From: Massilia sp. ZL223
GTDB lineage: Bacteria > Pseudomonadota > Gammaproteobacteria > Burkholderiales > Burkholderiaceae_D
DNA length: 64,000 nt
Direction: 5' to 3'
NCBI RefSeq assembly: GCF_018119395.1
Contig: NZ_JAGPWD010000020.1
Coordinates: 1-64,000 of the forward strand
The translations under genes were made by a program, and so were the position numbers. The notes under the pieces were generated by a model, which had not been told where the DNA came from, made no database searches, and worked only from the letters and a program-made list of their open reading frames with translations. Positions 1-9,727 of the stretch are shown piece after piece; positions within the stretch are counted from its first letter, which is position 1, and each line of letters starts with the position of its first letter.

Positions 1-2
1 TA

Positions 3-35
3 AAAAAACCGCCAGGCTCACGCACTGGCGGTTTT
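3..35 (-). terminator. Intrinsic terminator of pnp
   Basis: A near-perfect stem (AAAACCGCCAG pairing with CTGGCGGTTTT) with a short loop lies about 25 bases past the pnp stop codon. Read on the minus strand it ends in a run of T. The opposite strand also has a T run, so it could act in both directions. Confidence 0.85.
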
Positions 36-58
36 TGCTGGCTTGAAGCCGCGATCGC

Positions 59-2161
59 TTACTGCGCCGCGCCTTCCACCGGATCGGCTGCCTTCATCGA
101 CAGCTTCAGGCGGCCGCGCTCGTCGGTCTCGAGGACCTTCACGCGCACTTGCTGGCCTTCCTTCAGGTAGTCGGCCACGGCGTTGACGCGCTCGTTGGCG
201 ATCTGCGAGATGTGCAGCAGGCCGTCCTTGCCCGGCATGACCTGAACGATCGCGCCGAAGTCGAGCAGCTTGAGCACGGTGCCGTCGTAGGTCTTGCCCA
301 CTTCGACCGATGCGGTCAGCTCTTCGATGCGGCGCTTGGCTTCCTGGCCGGCGGCGGCGTCGACCGACGCGATGGTCACGATGCCTTCGTCGGTGATGTC
401 GATCTGGGTGCCGGTTTCTTCGGTCAGCGCGCGGATGACGGCGCCGCCCTTGCCGATCACGTCACGGATCTTTTCCGGGTTGATGCGGATGGTGATCAGG
501 CGCGGTGCGAAGTCCGACAGCTCGGTCTTCACGGTCGGCATGGCCTTCTGCATCTCGGCCAGGATGTGCTGGCGGGCTTCCTTGGCCTGGGCCAGCGCCA
601 CCTGCATGATTTCCTTGGTGATGCCCTGGATCTTGATGTCCATCTGCAGCGCGGTGATGCCTGCCGGGGTACCTGCGACCTTGAAGTCCATGTCGCCCAG
701 GTGGTCTTCGTCACCCAGGATGTCGGTCAGGACGGCGAACTTGCCGCCTTCCTTGATCAGGCCCATGGCGATGCCGGCGACGTGCGCCTTCATCGGCACG
801 CCGGCGTCCATCAGCGCCAGGCAGCCGCCGCACACCGACGCCATCGACGAGGAGCCGTTCGACTCGGTGATTTCCGAGACCAGGCGCACCGAGTAGCTGA
901 ACTCGTCAGCCGACGGCAGCGCGGCGACCAGCGCGCGCTTGGCCAGGCGGCCGTGGCCGACTTCGCGGCGCTTCGGGGTACCCACGCGGCCGGTTTCGCC
1001 GGTGGCGAACGGAGGCATGTTGTAGTGCAGCATGAAGTCGTCGGTGTACTCGCCCATCAGCGCGTCGATCTTCTGGCTGTCGCGCGCGGTGCCGAGGGTG
1101 GCGACGACCAGCGCCTGGGTTTCACCGCGGGTAAACAGGGCCGAACCGTGGGTACGCGGCAGGACGCTGGTGCGGATCGCGATCGGACGCACGGTGCGGG
1201 TGTCGCGGCCGTCGATACGCGGTTCGCCTTCCAGGATCTGCGAACGCACGACCTTGGCTTCCATGTCGAACAGGATGTTGCCGACTTCGGCCGCATCGGC
1301 TTCCACGCCCTGCGCGGCCAGTTCGGCCATCACTTCGGCGGACAGCGACTTCAGCTTCTGCTGGCGCGCCGATTTTTCGCGGGTCTGGTATGCGTCGCGC
1401 ACTTTCGCGCCGGCCAGCTCGCCCACGCGGGCGATCAGTGCTTCGTTCTTCGGCGCCGGCGCCCATTCGACTTCCGGCTTGCCGCCATCGGCGACCAGGT
1501 CGTGGATCGCATCGATCACGGCCTTCATCTGGTCGTGGCCGAAGACGACCGCGCCGAGCATGATTTCTTCCGACAGCTGCTGGGCTTCCGATTCCACCAT
1601 CAGGACGGCGGTTTCGGTACCGGCCACGACCAGGTCCATCTGCGAGGTCTTGAGCTGGGTGGTGGTCGGGTTCAGGATGTACTGGCCGTTCGCGTAGCCG
1701 ACGCGCGCCGCGCCGATCGGGCCGTTGAACGGGATGCCGGCGATGCACAGGGCGGCCGAAGCGCCGATCATCGACGGGATGTCCGGGTCGATCTCGGGAT
1801 TGACCGACAGGACGTGGATGATGACCTGGACTTCGTTCAGGTAGCCTTCCGGGAACAGCGGGCGGATCGGACGGTCGATCAGGCGCGAGGTCAGGGTCTC
1901 TTTTTCGGAAGGACGGCCTTCGCGCTTGAAGAAGCCGCCCGGGATCTTACCGGCTGCGTACGTTTTTTCCATGTAGTCGACGGTCAGCGGGAAGAAGTCC
2001 TGGCCCGGCTTGGCGTCTTTCTTGGCGACTACGGTTGCCAGCACGACGGTATCTTCGACCGACACGACGACGGCGCCGGATGCCTGGCGCGCGATCTCAC
2101 CCGTCTCCATGGTGACCGTGTGTTGACCGTACTGGAAGGTTTTCGTAACTTTATTAAACAT
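59..2161 (-). CDS. pnp: Polyribonucleotide nucleotidyltransferase (PNPase)
   Basis: Phosphorolytic 3'-to-5' exoribonuclease that degrades mRNA, normally as a homotrimer and in the degradosome. The 700-residue protein has the family layout: first RNase PH domain (about 10-230), a helical linker, a second RNase PH domain (about 315-545), a KH domain with a GKGGAVIR loop near residue 565, and a C-terminal S1 domain (about 620-690). Length is normal. The start has an AAGGGA ribosome site six bases upstream. It follows rpsO on the same strand, the classic rpsO-pnp pair, separated by the rpsO terminator, so pnp is probably expressed by partial readthrough plus its own promoter. Confidence 0.98.
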   Translation of the reverse strand: MFNKVTKTFQYGQHTVTMETGEIARQASGAVVVSVEDTVVLATVVAKKDAKPGQDFFPLTVDYMEKTYAAGKIPGGFFKREGRPSEKETLTSRLIDRPIRPLFPEGYLNEVQVIIHVLSVNPEIDPDIPSMIGASAALCIAGIPFNGPIGAARVGYANGQYILNPTTTQLKTSQMDLVVAGTETAVLMVESEAQQLSEEIMLGAVVFGHDQMKAVIDAIHDLVADGGKPEVEWAPAPKNEALIARVGELAGAKVRDAYQTREKSARQQKLKSLSAEVMAELAAQGVEADAAEVGNILFDMEAKVVRSQILEGEPRIDGRDTRTVRPIAIRTSVLPRTHGSALFTRGETQALVVATLGTARDSQKIDALMGEYTDDFMLHYNMPPFATGETGRVGTPKRREVGHGRLAKRALVAALPSADEFSYSVRLVSEITESNGSSSMASVCGGCLALMDAGVPMKAHVAGIAMGLIKEGGKFAVLTDILGDEDHLGDMDFKVAGTPAGITALQMDIKIQGITKEIMQVALAQAKEARQHILAEMQKAMPTVKTELSDFAPRLITIRINPEKIRDVIGKGGAVIRALTEETGTQIDITDEGIVTIASVDAAAGQEAKRRIEELTASVEVGKTYDGTVLKLLDFGAIVQVMPGKDGLLHISQIANERVNAVADYLKEGQQVRVKVLETDERGRLKLSMKAADPVEGAAQ

Positions 2162-2270
2162 GGGTAATCCCTTTCTATTTGCCGACAGATTTTCAGGGGC
2201 TGTCGTTCACCTCACCACGGGCCGCCTCAGCGGCCTTTACAACAACTTCAACAAGAAGACGGTAAAAACA

Positions 2271-2307
2271 AAAAATGCCCGCGACAGTGTTACTGGCGCA
2301 GGCATTT
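2271..2307 (-). terminator. Terminator/attenuator between rpsO and pnp
   Basis: An interrupted hairpin (AAATGCC, GCG and CAGT segments pairing with ACTG, CGC and GGCATTT) lies just past the rpsO stop. On the minus strand it is followed by a T-rich tract. It matches the position of the rpsO terminator in enterobacteria, where partial readthrough feeds pnp. Confidence 0.8.
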
Positions 2308-2333
2308 CGTGACTAAACCGTCTGGCGCAACGA

Positions 2334-2603
2334 TTACTTACGCAGGCCGAGCTTGGCGATCAGATCGCGGTAACGGTTAGCGTCCTTACGCTTCAGATAA
2401 GCCAGCAGGCTCTTACGACGGTTAACCATCATGATCAGGCCACGGCGGGAGTGGTGATCCTTCTGGTGTGCCTTGAAGTGGCCGTTCAGCTCGTTGATAC
2501 GTGCGGTCAGCAGTGCGACCTGGACTTCCGGCGAACCGGTGTCGTTCTGGCCACGTGCGTTGTCCGCGATGATCGCGGCTTTGTTGATGTTTTCTACGGT
2601 CAT
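2334..2603 (-). CDS. rpsO: 30S ribosomal protein S15
   Basis: Small-subunit primary rRNA-binding protein, 89 residues, the standard S15 length. Conserved S15 blocks are visible: the [10 protein letters not shown] segment near residue 21, [15 protein letters not shown] in the middle, and the basic [19 protein letters not shown] tail. A longer in-frame reading exists upstream, but the ATG used here has an AAAGGT ribosome site and gives the exact family length. It leads into pnp. In other bacteria S15 represses its own mRNA through the leader; the leader here (about 80 bases) was not analysed for that fold. Confidence 0.97.
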   Translation of the reverse strand: MTVENINKAAIIADNARGQNDTGSPEVQVALLTARINELNGHFKAHQKDHHSRRGLIMMVNRRKSLLAYLKRKDANRYRDLIAKLGLRK

Positions 2604-2689
2604 GATGTTACCTTTCACATGCGGTGCAAGAGTCGGAACCCAGCGCACCGTGATTATCAAAAAACCTGCCCAAAGCGGACAGACCCGCC

Positions 2690-2718
2690 AGTATAGGTGA
2701 AAACGCTTCACGGAGCCA
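2690..2718 (-). promoter_or_regulatory. Candidate sigma70 promoter of rpsO
   Basis: On the minus strand TGGCTC, a 17-base spacer and a TATACT -10 element lie about 85 bases before the rpsO start. The -10 is good and the -35 poor, so this is a reading by eye only. Confidence 0.4.
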
Positions 2719-2778
2719 GTGTTTGCATCCTCCGGATCGGGCATGATGGAGTTTTCGAGGCGTTTTGCGGGTGAAAAT

Positions 2779-3273
2779 ATGACAAACATAGTCAAAATTG
2801 CAATTTCCGCTGCCGCACTGGCGCTTGCGGGGTGCACGCTGCCCCAGGCGCCCCTGCCCGGCGAGCCGCTCGAGGCCGTGCGAGCCAAGCTGGGGGCGCC
2901 GACGGCGGTGTATCCCATGCCGGACGGGCAGATGCTGGAGTATGCAACCGGGCCCTTCGGGCAATACACCTACATGGCGCGCATCGGGCAGGATGGACGG
3001 TTGGTGAGCTGGGAGCAGGTGCTGACCGGGGAGAAGTTCGCGACCATCAAGATCGATCGCGCGACCAAGGAGGACGTGCTGCGCACGCTGGGCCGGCCGG
3101 CGGAGGTGTCGCGGGTGGCGCTGCGCAATTACGAAGTGTGGTCGTACCGGTACAAGGAGGCGGGGGTGTGGGATTCGCTCATGCATGTGCACTTCGACGA
3201 GCAGGGGGTGGTCAGGCAGATGATGAATGGGCCGGATCCGAGGTTTGAGAGGGATGGGAAGTTTGGGTTGTGA
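2779..3273 (+). CDS. Small outer-membrane-type lipoprotein, BamE/SmpA-like fold
   Basis: A 164-residue exported lipoprotein. The chosen start gives a short basic N-terminus, a hydrophobic segment and an LAGC lipobox near residue 19. An upstream in-frame start would bury the signal. The rest contains two short repeats of the type seen in SmpA/OmlA/BamE-like domains ([17 protein letters not shown] and [17 protein letters not shown], each followed by a WSY/LEY strand), which suggests a duplicated half-domain. The function is unknown. It is divergent from rpsO. No strong ribosome site is visible. Confidence 0.75.
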   Translation: MTNIVKIAISAAALALAGCTLPQAPLPGEPLEAVRAKLGAPTAVYPMPDGQMLEYATGPFGQYTYMARIGQDGRLVSWEQVLTGEKFATIKIDRATKEDVLRTLGRPAEVSRVALRNYEVWSYRYKEAGVWDSLMHVHFDEQGVVRQMMNGPDPRFERDGKFGL

Positions 3274-3292
3274 TGGGGTTGGAGGCTGCGGT

Positions 3293-3435
3293 GCGAACTT
3301 GGGTCCCCGCCTGCGCGGGGATGACGTTGGTTTAGGTGTGTGAAAAGCGTCGGCGCGATTTCAATCACCGCCGTTGAAACCGTCATTCCCGCCATTGGCG
3401 GCAATGACTCCCCGCGCAGGCGGGGACCCAAGTTT
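3293..3435. repeat. REP-like palindromic elements in facing pairs
   Basis: A GC-rich palindrome (GGTCCCCGCCTGCGCGGGGA, preceded by GAACTT) at about 3293-3326 is repeated in the opposite orientation at about 3404-3435, with a related half element (CCGTCATTCCCGCC) at about 3378-3407. The same family recurs near 16.8, 30.8 and 41.0 kb. It fills the gap between the convergent lipoprotein and leuA genes, where no gene is visible. Confidence 0.85.
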
Positions 3436-3453
3436 ACGCAGCGCAGAGGGAAC

Positions 3454-5001
3454 TTAAACCCCCTGCGGATTCACCCTCTCGATCTTCGAATGCAGCTTGT
3501 TCAGCCCCGAGAGATACGCCTTGGCCGACGCCACGATGATGTCCGGATCCGCGCCCACCCCATTCACGATGCGCCCCGAGTGCGCCAGCCGGATGGTGAC
3601 TTCCCCTTGGGAAGCCGGCCCATTGCTGATCGCATTGATCGAAAACAGCACCTGCTCCGCCCCGCTCCCCACCACGCTCTCGATGGCCTTGATGGTCGCA
3701 TCCACCGGCCCGTCGCCCGAGCCCTCGGCCGCCACTTCTTTGCCGTCCATCGAGAACACGATCCGCGCATGCGGCAGCTCGCCCGTCTCGGAGCGCTGCG
3801 ACAGCGACACGAAACGATAGAGCTCCCCGCCCTGCGCCCGGTCCTCGTCCGACACCAGCGCCATGATGTCCTCGTCGAAGATGTCGGCCTTACGGTCCGC
3901 CAGCTCCTTGAAGCGCGCGAAGGCCGCGTTGACCTCGGCCTCGGAGTCCAGCGCGATCCCCAGCTCCTGCAGCCGCGCCTTGAAGGCGTTGCGGCCCGAC
4001 AGCTTGCCCAGCACGATCTTGTTGGCCGTCCAGCCCACGTCTTCGGCGCGCATGATCTCGTAGGTCTCGCGCGCTTTCAAAATCCCGTCCTGGTGGATGC
4101 CCGAGGCATGCGCAAAGGCGTTCGCGCCCACCACCGCCTTGTTCGGCTGGACCGCGAAGCCGGTGATCTGCGACACCATCTTCGAGGCCGGCACGATCTG
4201 GGTCGTGTCCACGCCGACCGCCAGGTGGTAGTAGTCGTGCCGCGTGCGCAGCGCCATCACCACTTCCTCGAGCGAGGTGTTCCCTGCCCGCTCGCCCAGC
4301 CCGTTGATCGTGCATTCGATCTGGCGCGCGCCACCGATCACTACGCCCGCCAGCGAGTTGGCCACCGCCAGCCCGAGGTCGTTGTGGCAGTGGACCGACC
4401 ATACCGCCTTGCTTGAGTTCGGCACGCGCTCGCGCAGGCGGCGGATACGCTCGCCGAACTGCTCGGGCACGGCGTAGCCGACCGTGTCGGGGAAGTTGAT
4501 GGTGGTGGCGCCCTCGGCGATCACGGCTTCCAGCACGCGGCACAGGAAGTCCTCTTCCGAACGGCTGCCGTCCTCGGGCGAGAATTCGATGTCGTCGGTG
4601 TGCTTGCGGGCGAAGCGGATGGCCAGCCTGGCCTGCTCCAGCACCTGCTCGGGCTCCATGCGCAGCTTCATCTGCATGTGCAGGGGCGAGGTGGCGATGA
4701 AGGTGTGGATGCGCTTGCGCGCGGCGGGTTCGAGCGCCTCGGCGGCGCGGGCGATGTCGCGGTCGTTGGCGCGCGAGAGCGAGCAGATGGTCGATTCGCG
4801 CACCGCGGCGGAGATGGCCCGGATGGCCTCGAAGTCGCCGGGCGAGGCGGCCGCGAAGCCGGCCTCGATGACGTCGACCCGCAGCCGTTCGAGCTGGCGC
4901 GCGATGCGCACCTTCTCGTCCTTCGTCATCGAAGCCCCCGGCGACTGCTCGCCGTCGCGCAGGGTGGTGTCGAATATGATCAGGCGATTCGGATCAGGCA
5001 T
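3454..5001 (-). CDS. leuA: 2-isopropylmalate synthase
   Basis: First committed step of leucine synthesis: condenses 2-oxoisovalerate with acetyl-CoA. The 515-residue protein starts with the HMGL-like TIM-barrel signature ([19 protein letters not shown]), with the metal-binding [13 protein letters not shown] segment near residue 205. It ends in the LeuA allosteric domain (about 390-515), so leucine feedback is expected. GGAG lies seven bases before the ATG. pssA ends or starts within 50 bases upstream on the same strand, so the two are probably co-transcribed, as in other Burkholderiales. Confidence 0.97.
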   Translation of the reverse strand: MPDPNRLIIFDTTLRDGEQSPGASMTKDEKVRIARQLERLRVDVIEAGFAAASPGDFEAIRAISAAVRESTICSLSRANDRDIARAAEALEPAARKRIHTFIATSPLHMQMKLRMEPEQVLEQARLAIRFARKHTDDIEFSPEDGSRSEEDFLCRVLEAVIAEGATTINFPDTVGYAVPEQFGERIRRLRERVPNSSKAVWSVHCHNDLGLAVANSLAGVVIGGARQIECTINGLGERAGNTSLEEVVMALRTRHDYYHLAVGVDTTQIVPASKMVSQITGFAVQPNKAVVGANAFAHASGIHQDGILKARETYEIMRAEDVGWTANKIVLGKLSGRNAFKARLQELGIALDSEAEVNAAFARFKELADRKADIFDEDIMALVSDEDRAQGGELYRFVSLSQRSETGELPHARIVFSMDGKEVAAEGSGDGPVDATIKAIESVVGSGAEQVLFSINAISNGPASQGEVTIRLAHSGRIVNGVGADPDIIVASAKAYLSGLNKLHSKIERVNPQGV

Positions 5002-5050
5002 GGTGGGGCTCCAGTCAACGTGGGTGAATGTCGCGGCGCCCCGGCTGTCC

Positions 5051-5920
5051 TCAGCGCCGTACTTCCTCGTCGTGCTCGTCGTCGTCGGTCGGGATGATGC
5101 TGACCGGCTTGCCCTTGGCGCGGCGCATGACGAACACGACGTAGCCGGACAGGCCGTAAATCACGAAGATCGGCCACAGCACCTTGGGCGGATCGATGGC
5201 CAGCAGCGCCAGCGCCAGCGCGATCAGGAAGACCACGATGAAAGGCACCGACTTGCGGAAGTTCACATCCTTGAAGCTGTAGAACGGCACGTTCGACACC
5301 ATGGTCAGGCCCGCGAACACGGCGATGGCCCAGCTCACCCAGTCCACCTGGCGCGAGCTGACGTTGATGTCGGGGTCGGTCATCATCATGATGAAGCCGA
5401 CCACCAGCGCCGCGGCGGCCGGGCTGGGCAAGCCCTGGAAGAAGCGCTTGTCGACCACCTGGATGTTGGTGTTGAAGCGCGCCAGGCGCAGCGCGGCGCC
5501 GGCGCAGTAGATGAAGGCGGCGATCCAGCCCAGCTTGCCCAGGCCGCGCAGCGACCATTCGTAAATCACGAGCGCGGGCGCGGCGCCGAAGGACACCATG
5601 TCGGACAGCGAATCGTACTGGGCGCCGAACTCGGACTGGGTATTGGTCAGGCGCGCGATGCGGCCGTCCAGCGCATCCAGGATCATGGCGATGAACACCG
5701 CCCAGCAGGCGTGCTCGAAGCGCTGGTTCATGGCCATGACGATGGCGTAGAAACCGCAGAACAGCGCGCCGGTGGTGAAGGCATTGGGCAGCAGGTAGAT
5801 GCCGCGGCCCCGCTCGCCGGGCTGGCGGTCTTCGGCGCGGCGGCCGAAACGCTTCAGGCGGGAAAAACGCGGTGCTTTCGGCACGGCTCCTGGTGTTCTT
5901 CTTCTTGGAAAGGTTGGCAT
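5051..5920 (-). CDS. pssA: CDP-diacylglycerol-serine O-phosphatidyltransferase
   Basis: Makes phosphatidylserine, precursor of phosphatidylethanolamine, in the inner membrane. The CDP-alcohol phosphotransferase signature DG(x)2AR(x)8G(x)3D(x)3D is intact and starts near residue 84. Several hydrophobic helices follow. The first 40 residues are basic and proline-rich, and the C-terminus is acidic. Length (289) fits the type II family of Gram-negative bacteria. leuA follows closely. The partner decarboxylase gene psd, often next to pssA in this order, is not in the window. There is no clear ribosome site, so the start could lie slightly downstream. Confidence 0.93.
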   Translation of the reverse strand: MPTFPRRRTPGAVPKAPRFSRLKRFGRRAEDRQPGERGRGIYLLPNAFTTGALFCGFYAIVMAMNQRFEHACWAVFIAMILDALDGRIARLTNTQSEFGAQYDSLSDMVSFGAAPALVIYEWSLRGLGKLGWIAAFIYCAGAALRLARFNTNIQVVDKRFFQGLPSPAAAALVVGFIMMMTDPDINVSSRQVDWVSWAIAVFAGLTMVSNVPFYSFKDVNFRKSVPFIVVFLIALALALLAIDPPKVLWPIFVIYGLSGYVVFVMRRAKGKPVSIIPTDDDEHDEEVRR

Positions 5921-5940
5921 AAGGAATTTTTGTTCAAGTG

Positions 5941-5996
5941 GTTCGCCAAACGGCAGTTCTCCGCATTATAGAGGCGGAGAACCATACTTAGCGAAC
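5941..5996. other. Nested inverted repeat upstream of pssA
   Basis: An inner perfect 9-bp stem (GTTCTCCGC with GCGGAGAAC, 9-base loop, 5956-5982) is enclosed by an outer GTTCGC/GCGAAC pair. It lies between the SIMPL gene stop and pssA, so it may be a weak terminator of the first or a leader structure of the second. No T tract follows on either strand. Confidence 0.55.
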
Positions 5997-6016
5997 CGTT
6001 ACGCTTGGCAAAAGCG

Positions 6017-6802
6017 TTACTTGAACTTTACCTTGCCTACCAGGCGCATCTGCAGGGTGGTTTCGCCCGGCTCGAAGCTCGGTTCCGGCATCGCATCGGC
6101 CATCTCGCGCTTGGCGCTCATGCGCGCCATCATCGGCGCAGCCGCCATGTCGCCCTGCCCGCCGGCGTAGTTGCCCGAGCCTTCGAAGTCGACGGTTTCC
6201 AGCACGGCGTCGGCGGGCTTGCGGCCCATGGCGTTGGCGATCGACACGATGCGCTCGTTCAGGTTTTTATAGGTGGCGGCGATACGCTGGTCGTCCAGGC
6301 GCTTCTCGGTGGCCGGCGCCAGGCCGAACTGGACGCCGTTGATGGCCAGCACTTTTTGCGCGCTGGCGGCAGTCCTGGGTAGGCTCTCCAGGCTGGTCGT
6401 CTTCATTTCCAGGTACTGGCCCACGCGCCAGGCGACCGGGACCGGCGGCTTGGCGGCGGCATCGACCGGGCGCGGCGGCTGCACGTTTTCCGGATAGATC
6501 GGGTAGGTGAAGTAGCCCATGGTCTTGAACTCAGCGCGCGGATCGGCCTTGCGCAGGATCTCGGTGCCCTCCTTCATCTTGCGGTTCACGCGCTCGGCGG
6601 CCTTGGCCTTGTCCTTGTCGTGCTCCTCGACGCTGAAGGTAACGATGGCCTGGTCGTTGGCATGCCTGACTTCGCCGAAGGCGGGCACGATCACCATGGC
6701 GCCGGCCGTCGACACCGCGGCGGCCGATGGCGCCGGGGCCTGGGCATAGGCCTGGGTGGCGAACAGCAAGGCGATCAACAGGGTTGGTTTGGCGAGGGAC
6801 AT
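6017..6802 (-). CDS. Periplasmic SIMPL-domain (DUF541) protein
   Basis: A 261-residue exported protein with a signal peptide ending at AYAQA (about residue 21) and a SIMPL/DUF541 body (about 35-240). The typical features are an N-terminal VPAFGEVRHANDQAIVTFSVE strand region and an alternating helix-strand pattern with the FGLAPATEKRLDDQRIAATYKN segment. Family members are periplasmic or outer-membrane proteins of poorly defined role, sometimes oligomeric. AGGAG precedes the ATG. It is divergent from the GNAT gene and upstream of pssA. Confidence 0.85.
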   Translation of the reverse strand: MSLAKPTLLIALLFATQAYAQAPAPSAAAVSTAGAMVIVPAFGEVRHANDQAIVTFSVEEHDKDKAKAAERVNRKMKEGTEILRKADPRAEFKTMGYFTYPIYPENVQPPRPVDAAAKPPVPVAWRVGQYLEMKTTSLESLPRTAASAQKVLAINGVQFGLAPATEKRLDDQRIAATYKNLNERIVSIANAMGRKPADAVLETVDFEGSGNYAGGQGDMAAAPMMARMSAKREMADAMPEPSFEPGETTLQMRLVGKVKFK

Positions 6803-6895
6803 GGCTTTTTCTCCTGAAACTGGGACAGCAACGTGCTGTCATCGCCGCCACGATACCGCTTTTCGCAGGCGTACATAGTTTCTGTAATGGAAAGT

Positions 6896-6909
6896 TGCAA
6901 TTAATTGCA
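6896..6909. promoter_or_regulatory. Perfect 14-bp palindrome, candidate operator
   Basis: TGCAATTAATTGCA is a perfect palindrome in the divergent intergenic region between the SIMPL gene and the GNAT gene. Its AT-richness stands out in GC-rich surroundings. The binding protein is unknown. Confidence 0.45.
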
Positions 6910-6961
6910 TATGGTGACGATTCAGGTAAGCTGGACTTCCCGCACTGCCGACGAATTCGAC

Positions 6962-7471
6962 ATGACTGTGACCGTAAGCTTCATCGACGCCACGCCTGAG
7001 TACCGCGATGCGATGGCCGCCCTGTTCCGCGAGGTGTGCCGTGCCGGCGATACCCTGCCCTTCACCGAAGACACACCGGACGCGGTGTTCGACGCCATGT
7101 GGCTGTCGCCGGGCGTGCAGACCCTGCTTGCGCTGCGCGACGGCGAGCTGGTCGGCATGTACAAGCTGAACCCGAATCTATCCGGGCGTGCCTCGCATGT
7201 CGGCAGCGCCACCTACCTGGTGCGCGCCGATATGCAGGGACAAGGCATCGGCAACGCTATGCTGCGCGATTCGCTGGCCCGTGCGAGCGCCGCGGGTTTC
7301 CGTTCCATGCAGTTCAATTTCGTGGTGTCGACCAACCGTCCCGCCGTTGCGCTCTATGAAAAGCACGGCTTCCGCATCGTGGGCACCTTGCCGGAAGCCT
7401 TCCTGCACAGCCGGCTCGGCTATGTGGATGCGTACGTGATGTCGCGCGCGATCCAGGCGCCCCAGCCCTGA
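6962..7471 (+). CDS. GNAT-family N-acetyltransferase
   Basis: A 169-residue acetyl-CoA-dependent acyltransferase; the substrate is not predictable. The acetyl-CoA loop appears as VRADMQGQGIGNAML (about 85-100), followed by the FNFVVSTNRPAVALYEKHGFRIVG segment typical of the family C-terminus. I chose the ATG giving MTVTVSFIDA because it begins the conserved fold. In-frame starts at 6911 (ATG) and 6905 (TTG) are possible, and none has a convincing ribosome site. It converges on the LysR gene, with only 10 bases between the stops. Confidence 0.85.
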   Translation: MTVTVSFIDATPEYRDAMAALFREVCRAGDTLPFTEDTPDAVFDAMWLSPGVQTLLALRDGELVGMYKLNPNLSGRASHVGSATYLVRADMQGQGIGNAMLRDSLARASAAGFRSMQFNFVVSTNRPAVALYEKHGFRIVGTLPEAFLHSRLGYVDAYVMSRAIQAPQP

Positions 7472-7481
7472 ACGAAGGAGT

Positions 7482-8399
7482 TCACCGCCTGCCTGCGCTT
7501 GGTTGTGCAAAACCCGGCAAGGACCGGAAATAGTCGACCGCAAACTCGATGAACAGCCTGGCCCGCAAGGGCTGGTACTGGCGCGAGGGATACAGCAGGT
7601 GCAGTTCCTGGGGCCGGGCCGACCACTCCGCCAACACGCGCACCAGTTCGCCGCTATCCAGCAGGTCGCGCACCAGCCACTCCGGGCACAGGCCAATGCC
7701 GCTCCCGAGCACCAGAGCTTCGCGGATGGCCAGTGCATTGTTCACCCGGTAGCGGCTGGAGGTCGGCACGCGCGCCTCCTCCCCGTCGCGGAGCAGGTCG
7801 AGCGCCGCACCCGGTGTCCAGGCGAAGCGCACGAAGTCATGCTCTTCCAGGTCGCCGGGCACCGCCGGCGCGCCACGCCGCGCCAGATAGGCAGGAGAAG
7901 CCACCAGCATGCGCGGCGTGCTGGCGAGGTGGCGGCCGATGGCGTCAGGCGGCAGCGTGCCGCCGAGCCGGAAGGCGATGTCGACGCCCTCTTCCACCAG
8001 GTCGGCGAAGCGGTCGTTCAGGATCAGTTCGATGTCGATGCGCGGATGCGCCGCCAGGAACTGCTGGACCATCGCATTGATCCGGTACTGGCCGAGCCCC
8101 ACGGGGGCATTGATGCGCAATAGCCCGGACGCCTGCCCGCCCATTCCCTGGACCTCGCCCACCGCCGCATCGAACTGCTCGACCAGCAACTTGGCGTCGC
8201 GGTAGAAGCGCTGGCCCTGCTCGGTCGGCGCCAGGCCGCGCGTGCTGCGTTCGAACAGGCGCACGGCCAGTTGCTGCTCCAGTTGCGCCAGCTGTTTGCT
8301 GACGGTGGGCTGGGTCGTGCCGAACTCGCGCGCCGCCGCCGACAGGCTGCCCAGCTCGACGGTCCGCACGAAAGTCCGCATCGCCCGAAGTGTGTCCAT
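7482..8399 (-). CDS. LysR-family transcriptional regulator
   Basis: A 305-residue LysR protein: winged helix-turn-helix at about 1-60 (SLSAAAREFGTTQPTVSKQL), linker helix, and a substrate-binding domain at about 90-295. The C-terminal domain resembles the CrgA/AaeR-type group. A GAGGT ribosome site is present. It is divergent from the SGNH hydrolase/reductase operon, the usual arrangement for a LysR protein and its target, with two inverted repeats in the shared promoter region. Confidence 0.92.
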   Translation of the reverse strand: MDTLRAMRTFVRTVELGSLSAAAREFGTTQPTVSKQLAQLEQQLAVRLFERSTRGLAPTEQGQRFYRDAKLLVEQFDAAVGEVQGMGGQASGLLRINAPVGLGQYRINAMVQQFLAAHPRIDIELILNDRFADLVEEGVDIAFRLGGTLPPDAIGRHLASTPRMLVASPAYLARRGAPAVPGDLEEHDFVRFAWTPGAALDLLRDGEEARVPTSSRYRVNNALAIREALVLGSGIGLCPEWLVRDLLDSGELVRVLAEWSARPQELHLLYPSRQYQPLRARLFIEFAVDYFRSLPGFAQPSAGRR

Positions 8400-8408
8400 C
8401 GCTACCTC

Positions 8409-8468
8409 ATTCTAATTTGGAATAAGTACTCTTCAATTCTACCGCCTTCATTGAAGGATTCGAATGAA
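8409..8468. promoter_or_regulatory. Candidate LysR operators in divergent promoter
   Basis: Two dyads lie between the LysR gene and the SGNH hydrolase gene: ATTC-N7-GAAT at 8409-8423 and TTCATT-N10-AATGAA at 8447-8468. The first has the T-N11-A spacing class typical of LysR boxes. They may serve autoregulation and target activation. Confidence 0.5.
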
Positions 8469-8503
8469 CTATCGTGGAATCACTTCATTCAGAGGAGAAC
8501 ACG

Positions 8504-9727
8504 ATGGCAGCACATCCTGGATCGATCGCGGCCCTGGGCCTGGCGTTAAGCCTTGGCGGCAATGCGCTGGCGGCGGACAGCCGTCCCTGGCTCAGCTCAT
8601 GGTATGCGGCCCCTCAGCCAGCCTGGGACAGCAGTTTCGTGCTGCCCATGAACGTGCCCGCGCAGCTCGAGCAACAGACGGTGCGCGAAACCGTTCGCAT
8701 CAGCGCCGGCGGCAACCGGATCAGGCTGGTCTTTTCCAACCGCTACGGGCACGAGGCTTTGCGGCTCGGCAGCGTCCGGGTAGCGCCCGAAGGCGACGCG
8801 GGCCGGGCACACGCGCTCACCTTCTCCGGCAAGAGCGAGGCCATGATCCCTGCGGGCGCCGCGCTGACCAGCGACCCGGTCGCGCTCAAGGTCCTTCCCC
8901 TGGAGCGCCTGGCGGTGACGAGCCATCTGCCCTCGCCCACCCGCGTCACGGGTTTTCATTGGGGCGGCCAGCAGACCTTCGAGCTCGCGCCCGGGACGGC
9001 GGGTTCGGCGGGCATCCGCGCCGGCGGCAGGTTGTTCCTGAGCGCCGTGCTGGTCGAGGCGGCGCCGGGCGGCCGCACGGTCGTCGCGCTCGGGGATTCG
9101 ATCACGGACGGGAACGGATCGACCCCGGACATGGATCGCCGCTGGCCCGACTTCCTGGCGCAGCGCCTGGCGCCGCACGGCATCGCGGTCGCCAACGCCG
9201 GCATCTCGGGCGGGCGCCTGCTGAAGGACGGCATGGGACAAAGCGCGCTGGCGCGCTTCGAACAGGACGTCCTGAGCCAGCCCGGCGTCTCGGATGTCAT
9301 CGTCCTGCTCGGGATTAACGACATCGGCTGGCCGGGCAGTCCGTTCGCGCCGAAGGAAGGCCCGGTCACCCTGGACCAGCTCACCGCCGGCTTCCGCCAG
9401 CTGGTCGCGGCGGCCCACGCCCGGGGAGTGCGCATCGCGGCCGGCACCCTGCCCCCTTTCGAAGGCGCGCTCGAGGGCACGCCCTTCGCGGGACACTACA
9501 GCGCGCAGAAGGAAGAGATGCGCCAGCAGTTGAACTACTGGATACGCACGGCCGGCGCGTTCGACATGGTCATCGACTTCGACGCGGTCTTGCGCGATCC
9601 GCGGAGGCCGCAGCGCATGCGGGCGGAATTCGATTCGGGCGACCACCTGCATCCGGGCGACGCCGGCTACCGCGCCATGGCGCAAGCCATCGACCTCGCC
9701 CCCATCCTGAAGGAGGCGGCACGATGA
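8504..9727 (+). CDS. Secreted SGNH/GDSL hydrolase (esterase type)
   Basis: A 407-residue exported ester hydrolase. A signal peptide ends near GNALAAD (about 24). An N-terminal beta-rich region precedes the SGNH domain, whose blocks are all present: GDSITDG near residue 197, a conserved Gly in NAGISGGR, the LGIND block, and the C-terminal DHLHPGD block with the catalytic Asp/His. The layout matches two-part GDSL lipases of Gram-negatives. I used the ATG preceded by GAGGAG; an upstream in-frame ATG would lengthen the signal. The stop overlaps the next start (ATGA), so it is coupled to the reductase. Confidence 0.9.
   Translation: MAAHPGSIAALGLALSLGGNALAADSRPWLSSWYAAPQPAWDSSFVLPMNVPAQLEQQTVRETVRISAGGNRIRLVFSNRYGHEALRLGSVRVAPEGDAGRAHALTFSGKSEAMIPAGAALTSDPVALKVLPLERLAVTSHLPSPTRVTGFHWGGQQTFELAPGTAGSAGIRAGGRLFLSAVLVEAAPGGRTVVALGDSITDGNGSTPDMDRRWPDFLAQRLAPHGIAVANAGISGGRLLKDGMGQSALARFEQDVLSQPGVSDVIVLLGINDIGWPGSPFAPKEGPVTLDQLTAGFRQLVAAAHARGVRIAAGTLPPFEGALEGTPFAGHYSAQKEEMRQQLNYWIRTAGAFDMVIDFDAVLRDPRRPQRMRAEFDSGDHLHPGDAGYRAMAQAIDLAPILKEAAR

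Noticed and set aside
149..2167. Plus-strand open frame of 672 codons opposite pnp
   Set aside because: Antisense shadow of a conserved gene, with repetitive Asp/His/Arg-rich composition and no ribosome site.
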